From Stratiolaelaps scimitus (lineage: Eukaryota > Arthropoda > Arachnida > Mesostigmata > Laelapidae): a DNA stretch of 64,000 nucleotides. Within the stretch, counting starts at the first letter, position 1. Every line of letters starts with the position of its first letter. The notes under the pieces were generated by a model, which ran no database searches, was not told where the DNA came from, and saw only the letters and a list, made by a program, of their open reading frames with translations. The stretch is from assembly GCA_019614645.1 (NCBI GenBank), contig JABWDB010000030.1, positions 3,286,001-3,350,000 of the forward strand, given 5' to 3'. Made by a program: the position numbers and the translations under genes. This document shows positions 29,850-43,500 of the stretch, in pieces.

Positions 29850-31598
29850 TTGCCGCACCGGGCAGGTAGAAGCAATATCATAAACATTTTTGTAAAATTA
29901 ACCAAAAATTTAATATATGGCGATGGCAGCGATGGCACTTTTACCACTGACGACAAAGAAAAGGCCGAGATATTAAAAAGGCATTTCGAAGCAACGTACC
30001 CAAGCAACGATGAGCTGAAGCAACGTCAAAGCAGAGAACCACCCGCTCTGCCAGAAGGACCCCTAAGGCTCACTGTTACGACGTAGATGTAAGTGCGGAA
30101 AACATTCACCGTCACCTACGAAAACTACAGTCGAAGTTAAGTTCCACACCAGACGACATACCATCCTACGTGATGAAGAAACTGGGGCTATCGGTCTGTG
30201 TCCCTCTCTCTTGGGTCTTTAGAAAGTCTGTCGATAATGCCACGATTCCAGATGTTTTCCGCTCAGCAATAGTATGTCCAGTACATAAGAAAGGCTCTAA
30301 GACCGATCCCAGAAACAAGAGGCCGGTTTCGCTAACAGTTATAGCATGCAAACTTCTGGAAAGCATCATATCTAAGGCTATCTACGACAATGCCAATGCC
30401 CAAGGCCTCATCAGTGAAACCCAATATGCATATAGGCCCGGATACAGCACGGTGCTCCAGCTGATAGACACACAATTCGATTGGGCCCGCGAAATCAACG
30501 CGTCGCGCTGTTTTGACGCCATCTTCTTCGACTTCAAATCGGCGTTTGAAAGAGTCACACATACAAAACTAATTGCTATGCTTCCACGCTTCGGAGTCGG
30601 CAAAATTCTAGTTGACTGGATCACTGATTTCCTTCGAAATAGAACCTTTCGAGTTCGAGTCAATGGACAGTATTCGGAAGAAACAAGCATCACATCAGGG
30701 TGCCCTCAAGGAACCATTCTGGGACCCTTAATGTATATAATGTATATAAACTCTCTTACATATGCTCTCCCTCCCTCTGTATCTGTTAAAGTCTATGCTG
30801 ACGATATTAAAATATACGCCCCAGTAGATACGCCTCAGCAGAGATCGGTGCTACAAAAAGCACTATACGATTTTTATGAATGGGCAGGGCAGCTAGATCT
30901 CATGCTTTCGATCGAGAAATGCGCCGTGCTGCATTTTGGACACGGAAATACTAAACAAAAGTACTCCATTGGTAGCATAGAACTTAAACCACAAAAATCT
31001 ATTAGAGATCTAGGTATAATCACATCAACTAGTCTAAAATACTCTGAACATACTGCGGACGTTGCTCTTAAAGCTAGTCAGAGAAGCAATTGGATAATGC
31101 GCACGTTCACAATTGCCGATCCAAATCTATACGTACTACTGTTCAGAACCTACGTCGAACCTGTGATAACCTATGCTGGGCCGGTCTGGCACCCAGGTCT
31201 CAAGAAAGATCAGGATCTTTTAACGAAAGTGTGTAAAAAGTTTATAAGACGAGTGGCATATAAATGTAATTGTGACAAAGAGAACGTAAATATTGTAGAT
31301 GCCGTCCAGCGTCTTAACGCCCTAGATAAAGTCTTGCTTCAAAAAATGATGTTGAATCAACCGACGATGGCTGCAAAAATATTTGATATTGTCGAAACTA
31401 CGACAAGATCCAGAAGGAATATACTCCCAAAATTTATAGCCACGAAAAAATGTGTAAATGATTTATTCCCCTGGAGACTATCACGCGCACATCACGGGCA
31501 CGCAACGTGCCAAAATTGAAAATGCACATAAGCGAGACTTGTAGCAATTATATATTATACCTTTGAATAAAGTGTTTGTTATTATTATTATTATTTTA
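29850..31598 (+). mobile_element. CR1/Jockey-like LINE, 5'-truncated, intact reverse transcriptase frame
   Basis: The 5' portion (29850-30086) reads as the linker between endonuclease and RT (NIINIFVKLTKNLIYGDG, TDDKEKAEILKRHF). A frameshift at about 30070 then enters the long frame, open from before 30170 to 31519. RT blocks in order: CPVHKKGSKTDPRNKRPVSL, QYAYRPGYST, DFKSAFERV, GCPQGTILGPLMYIMYIN, the catalytic YADDIKIYA, and the thumb region RDLGI. The endonuclease domain is missing. The 3' end has AATAAA (about 31564) and an ATT-repeat tail (31579-31598), matching the minus-strand fragment at 21433-21690. RT sequence looks functional, but the element lacks its 5' half and carries the frameshift, so it is probably inactive. 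Confidence 0.9.
30170..31519 (+). CDS. LINE reverse transcriptase (ORF2 fragment)
   Basis: About 449 codons without a stop, encoding the whole RT palm/fingers with its YADD active site plus the C-terminal domain ending DLFPWRLSR...CQN. The coding frame extends upstream of the first ATG (30170) to about 30070, so that ATG is not the natural start. It is part of a truncated retroelement rather than a host gene. Confidence 0.85.
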   Translation: MMKKLGLSVCVPLSWVFRKSVDNATIPDVFRSAIVCPVHKKGSKTDPRNKRPVSLTVIACKLLESIISKAIYDNANAQGLISETQYAYRPGYSTVLQLIDTQFDWAREINASRCFDAIFFDFKSAFERVTHTKLIAMLPRFGVGKILVDWITDFLRNRTFRVRVNGQYSEETSITSGCPQGTILGPLMYIMYINSLTYALPPSVSVKVYADDIKIYAPVDTPQQRSVLQKALYDFYEWAGQLDLMLSIEKCAVLHFGHGNTKQKYSIGSIELKPQKSIRDLGIITSTSLKYSEHTADVALKASQRSNWIMRTFTIADPNLYVLLFRTYVEPVITYAGPVWHPGLKKDQDLLTKVCKKFIRRVAYKCNCDKENVNIVDAVQRLNALDKVLLQKMMLNQPTMAAKIFDIVETTTRSRRNILPKFIATKKCVNDLFPWRLSRAHHGHATCQN

Positions 31599-32783
31599 AA
31601 AATTTTCTTTCCCATTTAGCGGATCAGTGCTTCCTTTCTGATGTGACCATAAATGTTTCACGCGTTTAACATTATGCAGCTAAACGTTAATCGTTCTTAC
31701 TCTTTTCTACGTTAACTAACAAAGTCCTCATGAAAATTAATTTTGAAGACGACACCGCGGCGCATCATTCTAAATATCCGTTTACAAATCTGTTCGTACA
31801 AAACCGTCTGCAAACCAGACATAAATATAACAATCTATCTATTGAATTGCTATACATGCTTATAATATAGCTAAGATAATGGTCTATTTACACCAAAATT
31901 CGAATTATCCTGATACTAACGACTTTGCTTTTATGTTATGATAAAAGAAAGCTGTCTGTACCACCCCATATTGGAGCCATTTCACCCTTTACTTTCATTA
32001 TCTCCTGCTACCTTCAGGTGGAAAGCCCGATTTCGTCCATTTGGTCATTTAGACACTGTCTATGATATGTCCCTGCGTGTGGATCTCCAGACGCTTTCTC
32101 AAGCTGTTCACATACTCCATCCTGTACTAACAAGCTGTTATTAGGCTAAGTCCAAGTGGTACAAATATGTATATTTCTTGTAGACTTGGCTATTTTCGAA
32201 TCTTGAATTGATCGGCTGATGAGGCGGTAGATCCTGGCTGAGAAGTATCGTGACTGACATAAGAGGTGGCTAGAGCGTAAGCTACGGTTTAGTATAGTAC
32301 AGCGTTTCCTCTGTGAGGTGAAGGTCTGAGTGTTAGATGCGGTGGACGACGGCCATCATTACAATGAAGGCCCGAGGGTCCAAGAGCACCATAACCTTTT
32401 ATTGCATTAGTTTTCTGTACAATCACTATACTCAATATAATAAATCGAAAGGCCACGCTGGACGACACAAAATCAGAAGTTACTCCGATCGGTTGCTCAA
32501 GCTACTAAGTCTGAAGGTGTGCATCGCCACGGCTGAGTTCCTCGAAATTCCCTTCCATATGCAATAGGTTTGCTTTCATACTATTTCGGCTCCACTATTT
32601 ACACTTCAGGGTCAGCAAAAGTAACAGCAAAGAACTGCACCACTAGGTCCGCCTCCGCGGAAATACGGGACAAGCATTCATCATACTGTGAATATCCCAT
32701 ATTAAGTGTAATTCGAATTAGGAGTCAGAATTTATGTTCAATAAGTCCCAGATGTTGTCTGTTGAGCCGAAATATGAACGCAA

Positions 32784-32833
<50 letters not shown>

Positions 32834-33430
32834 GTTCAGCTTAGAGTAAGATGGTGATTTCTGGCCGAGCCTTAACACGATCTGACGATTGAGGGTATCA
32901 TCATTTGTTCTCGCTCGACACTGTTGCTCAGACGAACCGAATCGTAGTAATTAATGCGGTAGCTCTATCAACTGCATTGTTGTACCACAGACGTCAACTT
33001 GTAATTGGGCTGCTGCGAATCGAGTCATGCTCATATCGGAGGTAATATTGTTAGTATTATCATTATTATTACCATCAGAAACGATTGCCTGATTCCTCAT
33101 ATACCGTTATTCTATTGTTGGTATTCTTGCTGTTGTTGTTATAGTTATTACTAATGCTAACAGTAGTACAATAACAACAACAACTACTACTACAATGACT
33201 ATTGCAAGGCAATAAAAAATTAACGGTCGCTATCGCCGACAATATGAATCGTGTCCTATCTGCGAATGAACATATTGCCCTCCATCGTAGGAGCTATAGT
33301 GTTGTCAGTGGAATCCCAAACGGAGCAGTTAATATTTGTGGGTGTGCGCAATGTGTCCCTATGTAGCCCGCAATCGTTGTGTCGTGAAATGACATCCACC
33401 TATGACCACCGCTCTAATATTAATCATAGA
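31599..33430. other. Non-coding, with (TA)n at about 32783-32831
   Basis: No coding exon recognised. The long TA tract is the main feature; short ATT-rich stretches occur near 33050. Confidence 0.6.
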
Positions 33431-34445
33431 GCATGAGTGGCCAAAGAAGACGAAGACGAGCGAAGTTGAGAAGGAACAAGTGGGCTAAACTGGGGGTTGG
33501 ACAGGAGACAGCTGATTCAATAGGATCACTACTGGCAAGCGGCTGGGTGCCTTATTGTGCCATTATCATCATATGCTGTAGACGATCTTATACCTTTAGC
33601 CGGAGTCATCACTATCACCGTCAACCGGTCGGATGGCTCGTATGGGTTAGCTCAGCGGCGGAGACGCCCGGGGCGCTGGCTCGTTCGCTCTACCGGGCGA
33701 GTTTTCAGAGCGTGCAGTTGTGTGTCTGCCTGGGTGTATCTGTGTGCGTGTGGGTGTGTGCGTGCGCGTAAGTGCATCTGTCTGTGCCTGTAACTGTGGA
33801 TCAGGTGTGATGCACAAACCACAAATGATGAGCCCCGCCCGCTCCCGTCGCCAACAGGACCCCGTTGACTACCGTTGACATAGGAACTACCAATAGCGTC
33901 TTCTTCTACGGGCAGCAGTAGCAACAACAGCAGCAACGGCCTATGGTGGCGGCGCCTTTGTCGCCGTAACCGGGGGGGCAGCAGCAAGAGAATTCCACTT
34001 GGGCAGTGGAAACCGATGATGCCGGCTGCGTGCGTCTATCCACTCTTCAAACAGCAGCACTACAGCTGCTGCTGGTGTTGCCACTGTTGATGGTGCTCCG
34101 AAGCTTGTCGCACTTCGCGAAGAAGAGAAGGAAGATTGCAAGTGATCTCTCTCTCTCTCTTCCTCTGTGCAAACGGTTGTTAGAGTCCCCAAGTCGTTGA
34201 AAGTCCACAAACAAACCGTGTGGTGCCGGCATAGAATCATCGTCTCGTAGAATTCTAGTGTAGAATTGCTTCTTAGTGTCTGGAGCAGTTCGCTCGGTGC
34301 CAATAACGTTCTGGAAATTATAGATCAATGAACGCCTAAAGTTTCACTTATGTGAGCCTGAAACGTAGATTGGTGAAAGCAAGGTGGCCTATTCCTGCCT
34401 GTCTGATTTGTGGGCTGGCTGGCGCCGAGCCTGCAAGGCCGTGTC
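33431..34445 (+). promoter_or_regulatory. Probable promoter and 5' leader of the masquerade-like gene
   Basis: GC content rises compared with the flanks. GT-rich (33716-33775), CAG/CAA-rich (33910-33940) and TC-rich stretches occur, typical of arthropod 5' leaders. Short open frames on both strands look like by-products of the simple repeats. It ends at the start codon of a signal peptide. No TATA box or start site can be fixed from sequence alone. Confidence 0.35.
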
Positions 34446-37400
34446 ATGATGCTGGTATTCCATGGAACCCTTGTAGCGGTCTTGACAGCAGTCTGTGTCA
34501 TTGCCGCGAATGAAAGTACAATCCAGGATGTGCACAACCCAGCGGCAAAGGTCATACAGCTTGGAGCAGCTAAAACTGATAGTGCTCGACAGGCCAGAGT
34601 TCTTGATTTGCAGCCGGATACAGTTGCAGTTCACGCTGAGTATAGGACCTTACAGTCAGACGAGGCACATGATCATGATAATACTGACGGACAGGAATTA
34701 TCGCATGAGTCAACGAGGCGTCGAGACCCCAATGTAGTTAACACAACTAAACCGGTAGCACATGTTGCTCGAGGCAACTCTGTGGAAAGCGAGAGTGTAA
34801 AACAACCCCCTAGAGGATTTGTTGTGGACAAAGCGAATGAGAAAAATGAACCGTCGGGGTCTAACCAGGTTTTTGCTCGAAGGATGGACTATGTTGAGGA
34901 TTCGGCGCTTCCGGCAAAGGAAATCATATCTAAGCCGTTGCATTTCAGCAAGCAGGATCAAATCACAGATGACGTAGTTCTCTATCGTCCTAAGAGCCGC
35001 TCCCGAGACGGCTATCAACGAAGCCGGATCTTGGTTCAGAAAAATGTCGAATCGGACCAGCAGAGTGACCGAAAACAGAATACGGACATGCCAGCTCCTA
35101 CAGGCGGCACATCAGGAAGGGTGCGAGAAGTTCACAGAGGCAAGTCATTGTTTTACGACAGTTCCGCGGAGCTCGTTGGTATGGCCAGTGGAGGCACCCC
35201 CGATGTCGTTCGTGTTGAAACCCGCGTCCTACCAGATGCCTGTGTGGATGGACCTAAAGGTACTGGCTGCCGTACGTCAGTCGCAGCTGAAGGAAACTAT
35301 GATACGACGACTTCAACGGTAACGACAAAGTCCCCTTTTGAGACACGTGTGGCAGGAGAGCATCCCGAATGGACGACTGTTTTATCAGCCCCGAACGCAA
35401 CCGATTCTGGCATCCGACTTGCGAAGACAATGCTACACTATGATTCAACAGAAAGCGAAGCTTCGGCGCCGGCCAAAATGCACGTCGAATCAAAAAACGA
35501 CCTGAATCAGGTAGGAGGCGTGGAGGCCGTCGAACCAAGATCTGATTCTAGTGAACCAGCGCGAGGACGCAATCGTGCAACGAGTGGCAGGTCCCTATTC
35601 AAGCTTCTAGCAGCTGGCAGCAGTAATAATAACAGGAACGAGACAACAACGACAGGTGACAAGGAAAGCAAGATGAGCCCATTCCGATTTGGCTTACAAC
35701 AGTTGTTCACCCCTCGGCTACCCGTCGCTCTGCCGGCGTATCCACAAATGATCACTTATGCGCCACAATATCCAGCCGGAAGCCTGCTGTACCCAACGCG
35801 AGCACCTTTGATGCCGTTATATACAACGACAACAACAGGCCTTCTCCCAACGGCCGCTCACCTGTCCGCTTCCACGGGAGCGGCGATTTCAACGAGCACA
35901 CGAGCACCATCGCAGAACGCCGCAGCACAAATTAATGGCAGTGAAAAAGGCAAAGATGAGTTAACAGCAACAACGGCTGTGCCGGAGTGTCCCGGAGAGT
36001 GCGTCGACGTCTTCGCGGCACTAATGTGTGGACAGGTCGATGAAGACGCTCATTGTCCTTTATCGAATCAACGATGCTGTGTCAGTGGATCTGAACAGGC
36101 AAGACAGATGCTAGTTAGATGCAATAATTAGTCACATTTATTATTCTTACGTGTCTCACGTCGAGCTGTGGAGTCATATATTAATGTTCAGCCGATATCC
36201 TTAAAACAATCCTATGCAATTCATTCTCTTGGTGTTAATTCATTGGTTTGGACTTGGCTTCATAATGGACATGCGAAAAACTGTAAATTTAGGCGAACAT
36301 GACACAAATGACTGAACCTGATACACAGGTGCGCTTACTTCGTCAAATATATGCTATTGCATCCCCACACCAGAGAATAATCGCAAAGCCAGTTACACAC
36401 TGCATACGCAATTCAATTAACGCTCGCGGAGTTTTCTCAACACTAAGTTAGGGTTTATGATTTGGCTGGCTTCTATTCGCAGAAAGGGGAACTTTGTAAT
36501 ATAGTCACTTGTGTTTGCAATCCTTCATGTACTATATATATAAGATCCTCCATTATCCTATCCCTTGTAGAACTTTTTGAAGGCTGCGAATCCCTTTTGA
36601 TCTCTGAGATTTGCTGAGAACCCAAGATATGGCGGATCCAAAATATGTAAATGCAATAACGCTCTAGCTCAATTGCATTGAACATGAGGTGTTCAGTTAA
36701 ATGACCGTAATGCTCATTGAATTGGTACTCCTTGAACCAACTGATGTAGGCTTTTCCCAACTTAGCAGGTATCATCGTTTTGAGACAATACGAGCTGAAT
36801 ATTTCTGAACCTTATTACGACCCTTGGAACGGTCCCTGCAAAATAGATTGATCAACTATTAAAACTATTATATCTCATTAGGGGCTACAGAAACTACAAA
36901 CCTCGACCAATGATTTGCATGTTTGCTTGTGCTAGTGCAATTACACGGGGACAGGTTTCTTCATCTGCGTGGTTATCAACGGCTCTGATCCACGAGAAAG
37001 ATACTATAGACATGCACGTTGCCCCGTTGTAATATATTAGATTAAGCGTATTGTAGAAATGCGCCTATTGCGATCATCGAACGATGGCGACAAGATCCCT
37101 GAACGGGGTCATTTGAATGCATTGAATTGATGGATGTTCAATGAATAATTGGAAGTGATCTCGTTGTAACTGAGGAAAGCCCCTGCCAGCACGTAAACGC
37201 GATGTCAGCCAATAAAGGTAGTTTTGGTCTGCCTTTTGGCCGTTTTTGCGTTGGCCAATTGTATCTAGTTCGTATCTTGTTTGCGACTTTCGCGCTTATA
37301 TGCAATGATTTTATCATGAATTAGGAATACATTGCGGCGGTATGGCAAATATTGAAGCCATAACGTGACTAGAATTGACGTTGAAGGCAGTCAACAAAGC

Positions 37401-40400
37401 ACGACCTCTAACCTGCAAGTATTCTCTCTGGGATTCTTCAGCAATACACGACTTACAACAGCCTCAAATACAAGCATCCTCAAAATACCCTCACATTGTA
37501 GACGCCGCCACAACAGTAGACTGGCTATAAAAAGCTGTCGACAAAAGGAACAATTTACCGTAGGAGTTATGATTAATTCACTCATTGCGACTATTCAAGA
37601 ATTCCTGAAGTTCCACAAGCTGACCCAACATCGAACTTTGACCGACCTGTTAATGTTTTCAACGTTAATTGTATGGCTCTTCATGTTACATATTCTTAAT
37701 ATCTGTCTAGAATACATTTTGTGTGTCCTGTAACAGTAGCATTGTATAATTCCGAACATTGCCACAAAGCCTTTTCTATCCTATTCATTGAATTATTGAC
37801 TTGATAAATATAATTTAACTGCTTCAACATATGCTTTAAGGTGGGTATAATGCACGGGTATTGTGATCTGCCCAGCAATATCCATCATCTATATTTAGAA
37901 TGTGATTTAGCCTTAGTATATATAATATCTGTTAAACTAAAAAATACATATTAAAGGTTTTTTTTAGGAGTGTTTGGAAATTTGTACAATTATAAAGTTC
38001 GTTTCATTAAAAATCAATTTCATCAAGCTATACTTTTATCGAATACGATTCCAAATGATTTCAGGTGAGCAAATTCTTGAAACGGCATGGTTCTCTCGTG
38101 AAGAAGAAAAAGAAACACACCAAAAAGTATCAGAAGAAACACCACCGCAATAAGGTACGGAGGTTATTATTATTAATTAGTATTATAATATTTATTACAT
38201 ACAGTTAGGATATTCATTTTAGACAGTTCAACCAAACAAGAAACTTCTTTTCGCAATACCTTTTTCGTTCTGGTTATTATTAGGTTGTTTCATCAAAACT
38301 TCTGTCCACTATCGAATGTTCCTAAGATGGCGGTGTCGTACCTCCTTTGCAAACCACGCTGTATGTAGGTTCGAGACCCCACCGTTGCACATTTGTATTT
38401 AAAGGGGTCCATCTTACGAAGCAATGCTAAAAGCAGTCGTACCGTGGACGTTAAATGTTGGCTGAGAGTCAGCCGGAAACCTTTAAGGTTCGACACCAGA
38501 CGAATGTTGCCAAGATCTTTTACCTAATGCGCAACCCCTGTCACACATTTCAATTACGAAAAACCAATAAATATAAACAGTCAAAGCATCAACTGGGTCA
38601 CAATGAAACAACAGTCACCACGCGACACTGATGTTGGAGCACATAGATGGACCATTAGAACGTCAATCCCCATTCATCAATGGCTTTGTCGTAACAGCAA
38701 TGTAACACGTCGATGACTTAATGCCGATGCATCTCATCCGATCATATTAACTCGGTGTATTTTAATTGGCGGCTAACAAATAACCGCAAAATGCAATGTG
38801 GCGAACACAAGGAGTCGACTTTTACCGCAGTAGACAACGGCGGTGGACACACGGGCTCTGTAGAGATCGCAATTGAAGAGGGTGGTCATCAACAAGGTAA
38901 CGGTGACGTGCAGAAGATCTTTGTTCATTCGACGAGCGCGACGAGTTCCGCCATCTCCAAAGGAAGCACTACTAGGAGACCAGCCCTCATTCAGCTCTCA
39001 TCAGGCAACGGAGTACTTCAGGTTATCGGCTCGAAGGATCAACTGTGGACAACCAGGTAATGTGGATCAAAATGCTCTTTTTGTTCGAAAAAATTATTGT
39101 GAATCACATTTATAACGTGCCTCTCCTCTAAAGGCCTTCCGAGTAGGGAATCAGTATCGCTTTGCAAAGAGGAAATCCAATGAGAATAGACTGGTTCCGA
39201 CTATTAGTATTGGGGTTTGTACCAAAATTTGATACAAACTACTCCGATTTTTCGAAAGCTTCAAGTTCGTAAGACGTAAACTACTAGAGTGTAAGCGGCA
39301 ACATTTGAACATTAATACCGAGAGTACAGTTGGGTTCGCAGTTATCGCATTGATGCCGAGAGAACCGGCATATGATTTTGCGATATGCAATGCATGAGTT
39401 TTGTCATCGGTTGTGTGCGACGGAAGGCTTCCACGAAACGTGCATCGGCGGTTGCTCGAATTTTTATGACTATTTATGAAAGCCAGTGATGACTAATAAA
39501 TTTAGCATTTTATAAAAAAAGCAGTGCTTAACTCCAGCAGAATACGACGTATTTTTAATTATCCGCTATTGTATTTATAGCTGTCGACTGATCGCAGAAA
39601 GCTTCACAACCATCATACATCTCCTATGGGAAGAACATGTTTACTTTTTATATTTACGTGTATTACAATAAGATTAACTAAATGGCCAGTGAACTGCTTT
39701 TGCCGTGTCAACAGGTATCCGGAAATTCCTAAATATGTAACCATTGTCACAACGACCAGACGGCCCCATAAGCTGAGACAGCATGCCACGAGAAGGATGG
39801 ATTCGTATTCTGACGGACAGACGCCAACATCTGCACTCGCTTATGAATCGCAGGATAATGGCCATAATGACAGTGATGAATTTGCACACATAATACAAGA
39901 AGAGGTACACGTCTTATTCCCATAGTAGCTTATTGTCATACTTTCCTGTAATAGATTCAAAAATTTTTTGCTATTGCACCCTAGCCTGGCCCTAATCCTG
40001 GTCCCGTTATTGCACTTGATTCCATTCGCGACAGGCGGTTTACGAGGCGGCCCACAAACTATCGCACCTACTAATTTGTTCACTATTATCCAATAGCGCT
40101 TCGATTTTTTTTTTTGCAATCGGAAGGGCACTCACCACTTGACGAAATGACCCATACACATGCCCATGTATGTAAAATCAGATAGACCGCAATATCATTC
40201 GTCAACATTCACGGCTATAACAACACTGGAACGAGGACTATAGTGCCATTTAATAAACAATGAGCTATCTCAAAAACAAAAAAGACATACTGTATGACTA
40301 CAAAGGCTTATATAATAAGCGAGACAGCAGGTCGGTGCAACGAAAGAGTTCACCGGTGATCTCACGCTCGAGACCTCCTACATTGAAGTCAATATGTCGC

Positions 40401-40486
40401 CTTGCGCTCCACATTTGTCTCGTATGCTTCAACGGGCCGCTGGACTAGCCAAGTTTTTGAACAAGTTACTAGAATGACTGCAAAGG

Positions 40487-40523
<37 letters not shown>

Positions 40524-43500
40524 ATATACCATAATACTAGAATCAAGGAGCGTGCAATTTTTCGATCGCGAACGGAGCCTCGTTCATTTGTGTATATTTT
40601 AAGGAAAACTCAATCAATGTTTTAGTGTTTAGTGGACAATGTTTAGCAAGGTCTCGTACCCTAATAGTTTATGAGACGTCCAAGCCCGAACAGATATTCA
40701 CACGTGGCACCCACTTTTCTTTGAATTACCACATTTCTTTTAAATGCGTGTATATAATAGGGGAGTGTGCCAAATATAAGTGTTGACGATATAAAGATGT
40801 ATTGTCTATTGTGGCCTTCTTTGTTTCTTCGAATCGAATCAACATCTACGCCAGAAGGATCCTGTAGGTAGCACCCGAAAACCTAAACACCAGCATCATC
40901 AAGGAAACGACCAGGATAATGATGATGACAACGACAATGCCAACAACGGACATAGATTTGCAGCTGATGGGCCGATCAGAGAACCGGCCGGACACGAACA
41001 TGAACTAGAAATGATCGAGAGCGGCGTACACGAAGTAACGGTTCAACCGCCATTTCAAAGAAAGAGCAAACAGAAGACTGAAAAGTACAAAAAGAATCAA
41101 AAGCCTCCATTGATTTCCACTGTGTCAGAAGATAATCATATCGACGAAGGACAAACTTTTCAGGATCACCCTGAAGAGGGAACCGTCGATGAACCGGTAA
41201 GTGCATTCATGCGCCTAATGCGAGAATTGTAACAGCTACCAAGGGCTCGGGTATAGAAGCATTCTATGTAAAAGGGGTTCTGCCGCTCTATAAACATATA
41301 TTATATAATATATACATGTGTATATCCTCTCTTCTGCAAGACTGACGCCAATGCGGATGGTGCTGCCAGCGATGGACCCCCGCGATGTCCTGGAAATTGC
41401 GTCATGCCGCTGTTTAGCCTGTTCTGTGATCCTGAATTCAAAGTGTCACACACATGCGACACCGCTGGAAGAGTATGCTGTGTAGGAGCGTCCACGAAAC
41501 CCAATGATGCAGTGCACAGTGAGATAGCAGATGAGACGACTTCGAGTCCGACACAATCCCAATCTCAATGGACACCGAGCGAAGATGATGGTCATGACAA
41601 AGAGTGCTCCGGGAGGTACTCATATTTTTGCAGATAAGAAACGACTGATAGATGAAAAAACAAGTATTTCTCTGATTCGTATTTGAGTTACTGAATTGAG
41701 ACGTTGTTGTATAGACGTTGTTGCATAGTTTAAGCATTTTGAATGTAATACCGTAATTACAAGTATATGTATTAAACTTCGTGGAAGGTATTGTACATAT
41801 TACTTCGAAGGGTCGGTAAATATTTTTAATTCATTAACTGCATGTGCTGAACTGAGGCAGGCTCATTTTATTAATGTTGACCAAATCGGTCCTTTGAAAC
41901 TTATCTTTGCCAGTCATCTCGGTAAGATCTCTTTACTTCGAAGGCTGTCTGGATCCGTCTGAAAAATATAACGAGCAGAGAGAGTTGAATAATATTGGCA
42001 AATGGTACTACATGTGCAACGCTACTACGGGATCATTAAGAACTATATTCAACATAGAAAATCACTGATCAACACCTCGTATACACACCATCACGGTAGT
42101 TAAAGTCCACCTATGTGTAACTGAGATGTTGAAAAAGCCTATGACAGACCTTAGCCAAGCGAAACTTTGAATATTCTGCCCTTTTTAGATCAAAGTAAGT
42201 TAACGCACAACACTTACAATAGATCAGTTCTAACTAGCCGTTTGTGTACGTAAATACCTAGCAGGGTCTTTCTGCTGTTATGCTGATGGGAACTTCCAGA
42301 TCTATATTTACTTCCATAACCCCGACGGTGTAATAGACATATGGGAAGATCGAGATGGCCTGCGCTAAGTACTTGCATATCCATTTACAGGTGTGTGACG
42401 GCGTTCTTCCAGTACACCTGCCGCCATCCGTTTAAAATTACTGACGATATTTGTCCTCTTGGTAGCCTTTGCTGCTCTGAATCATCGGCATCGTCGCAGC
42501 TACAGGCCAACATGGAAGACAACCGTCATGGGGCCGAAGAAGCTACAAAAGAGTCGAATGAACAACATGGGGCACCGGTGAACAACGATGCGCAGGCGGA
42601 TCAGCAGCAGCAGCCACACGATGCTGCCGAATCAGCGAAAAATAAGTTAAATCTCATTCATAGTATTCTTACAACGGTACTAAGTACGAAGCGACCAAAA
42701 ATAAGACAGGACAGTGAACATGGAGCTGATGATACACCTCAACGTGTCGCCCCTCAAATCGGCAGTAGGCCTCTGAGTAACTTCATTGATGAGGCCCTGC
42801 AACTTGATGAAACTCGGTTACGGCCCAATTATGCAGCTCCCTATGAACCAAAATACTTTCCGACAAACGATGCGCAAACTCAGGGAAGCAGCGTGTCTGA
42901 AGAAAACTCTGATCCCCCAGAAGTGGTTATCGAGCCAGCTATACCTACTCGACCTGCTCTCGACACGAGCTTCTCACAACTTGACCGGCCTCCTCCGAGG
43001 CTGGCACCTTCAGCGTTCACTCCTTTTAACAATCGCCCTTTCCATGGACACCACCGAGCGCCTCATATGGCCCAGGACATTTCCAAGGATGAGGAAATTG
43101 ACCCACCACCATTGCGCCACCGAGGGTACCCAAGACGACCTGAGTCACCCCACATGCGGCCTCCTCCATCAACACGACAAGCTCAACGCCACTATCAAGG
43201 AATGCTACCAGGTGCACAACCCGACGATGACAGTCCAGAAAACTCACGAATGCGACCTCTATTGATGGGCTACAGGGGCTATCCACCTGAACCTCCGCCC
43301 TACCGCAGATTCAGACCGCCGCCTCACTTTCTAAGGCCGAACAGCAGTTCGATGGTAGACTTGGAACATAGCTATCCCTTTGAGGATGACTTGCTGAGCC
43401 GGAGCCGCGAAGAAAACAACAATCTCGTTCATGAGCCTGAGTCATCCTTCGAGGAAACTGGACACACACAGTCTCCTGAGTTGACAGCGCCTTCTACGCC

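Noticed and set aside
33433..33987. Overlapping open frames on both strands upstream of masquerade
   Set aside because: They consist of Arg/Cys/Val-rich translations of simple repeats, with no domain or splice support.
34410..34445. Upstream extension of the masquerade frame
   Set aside because: The frame opens at a GTG, not an ATG; the first ATG (34446) begins a textbook signal peptide.
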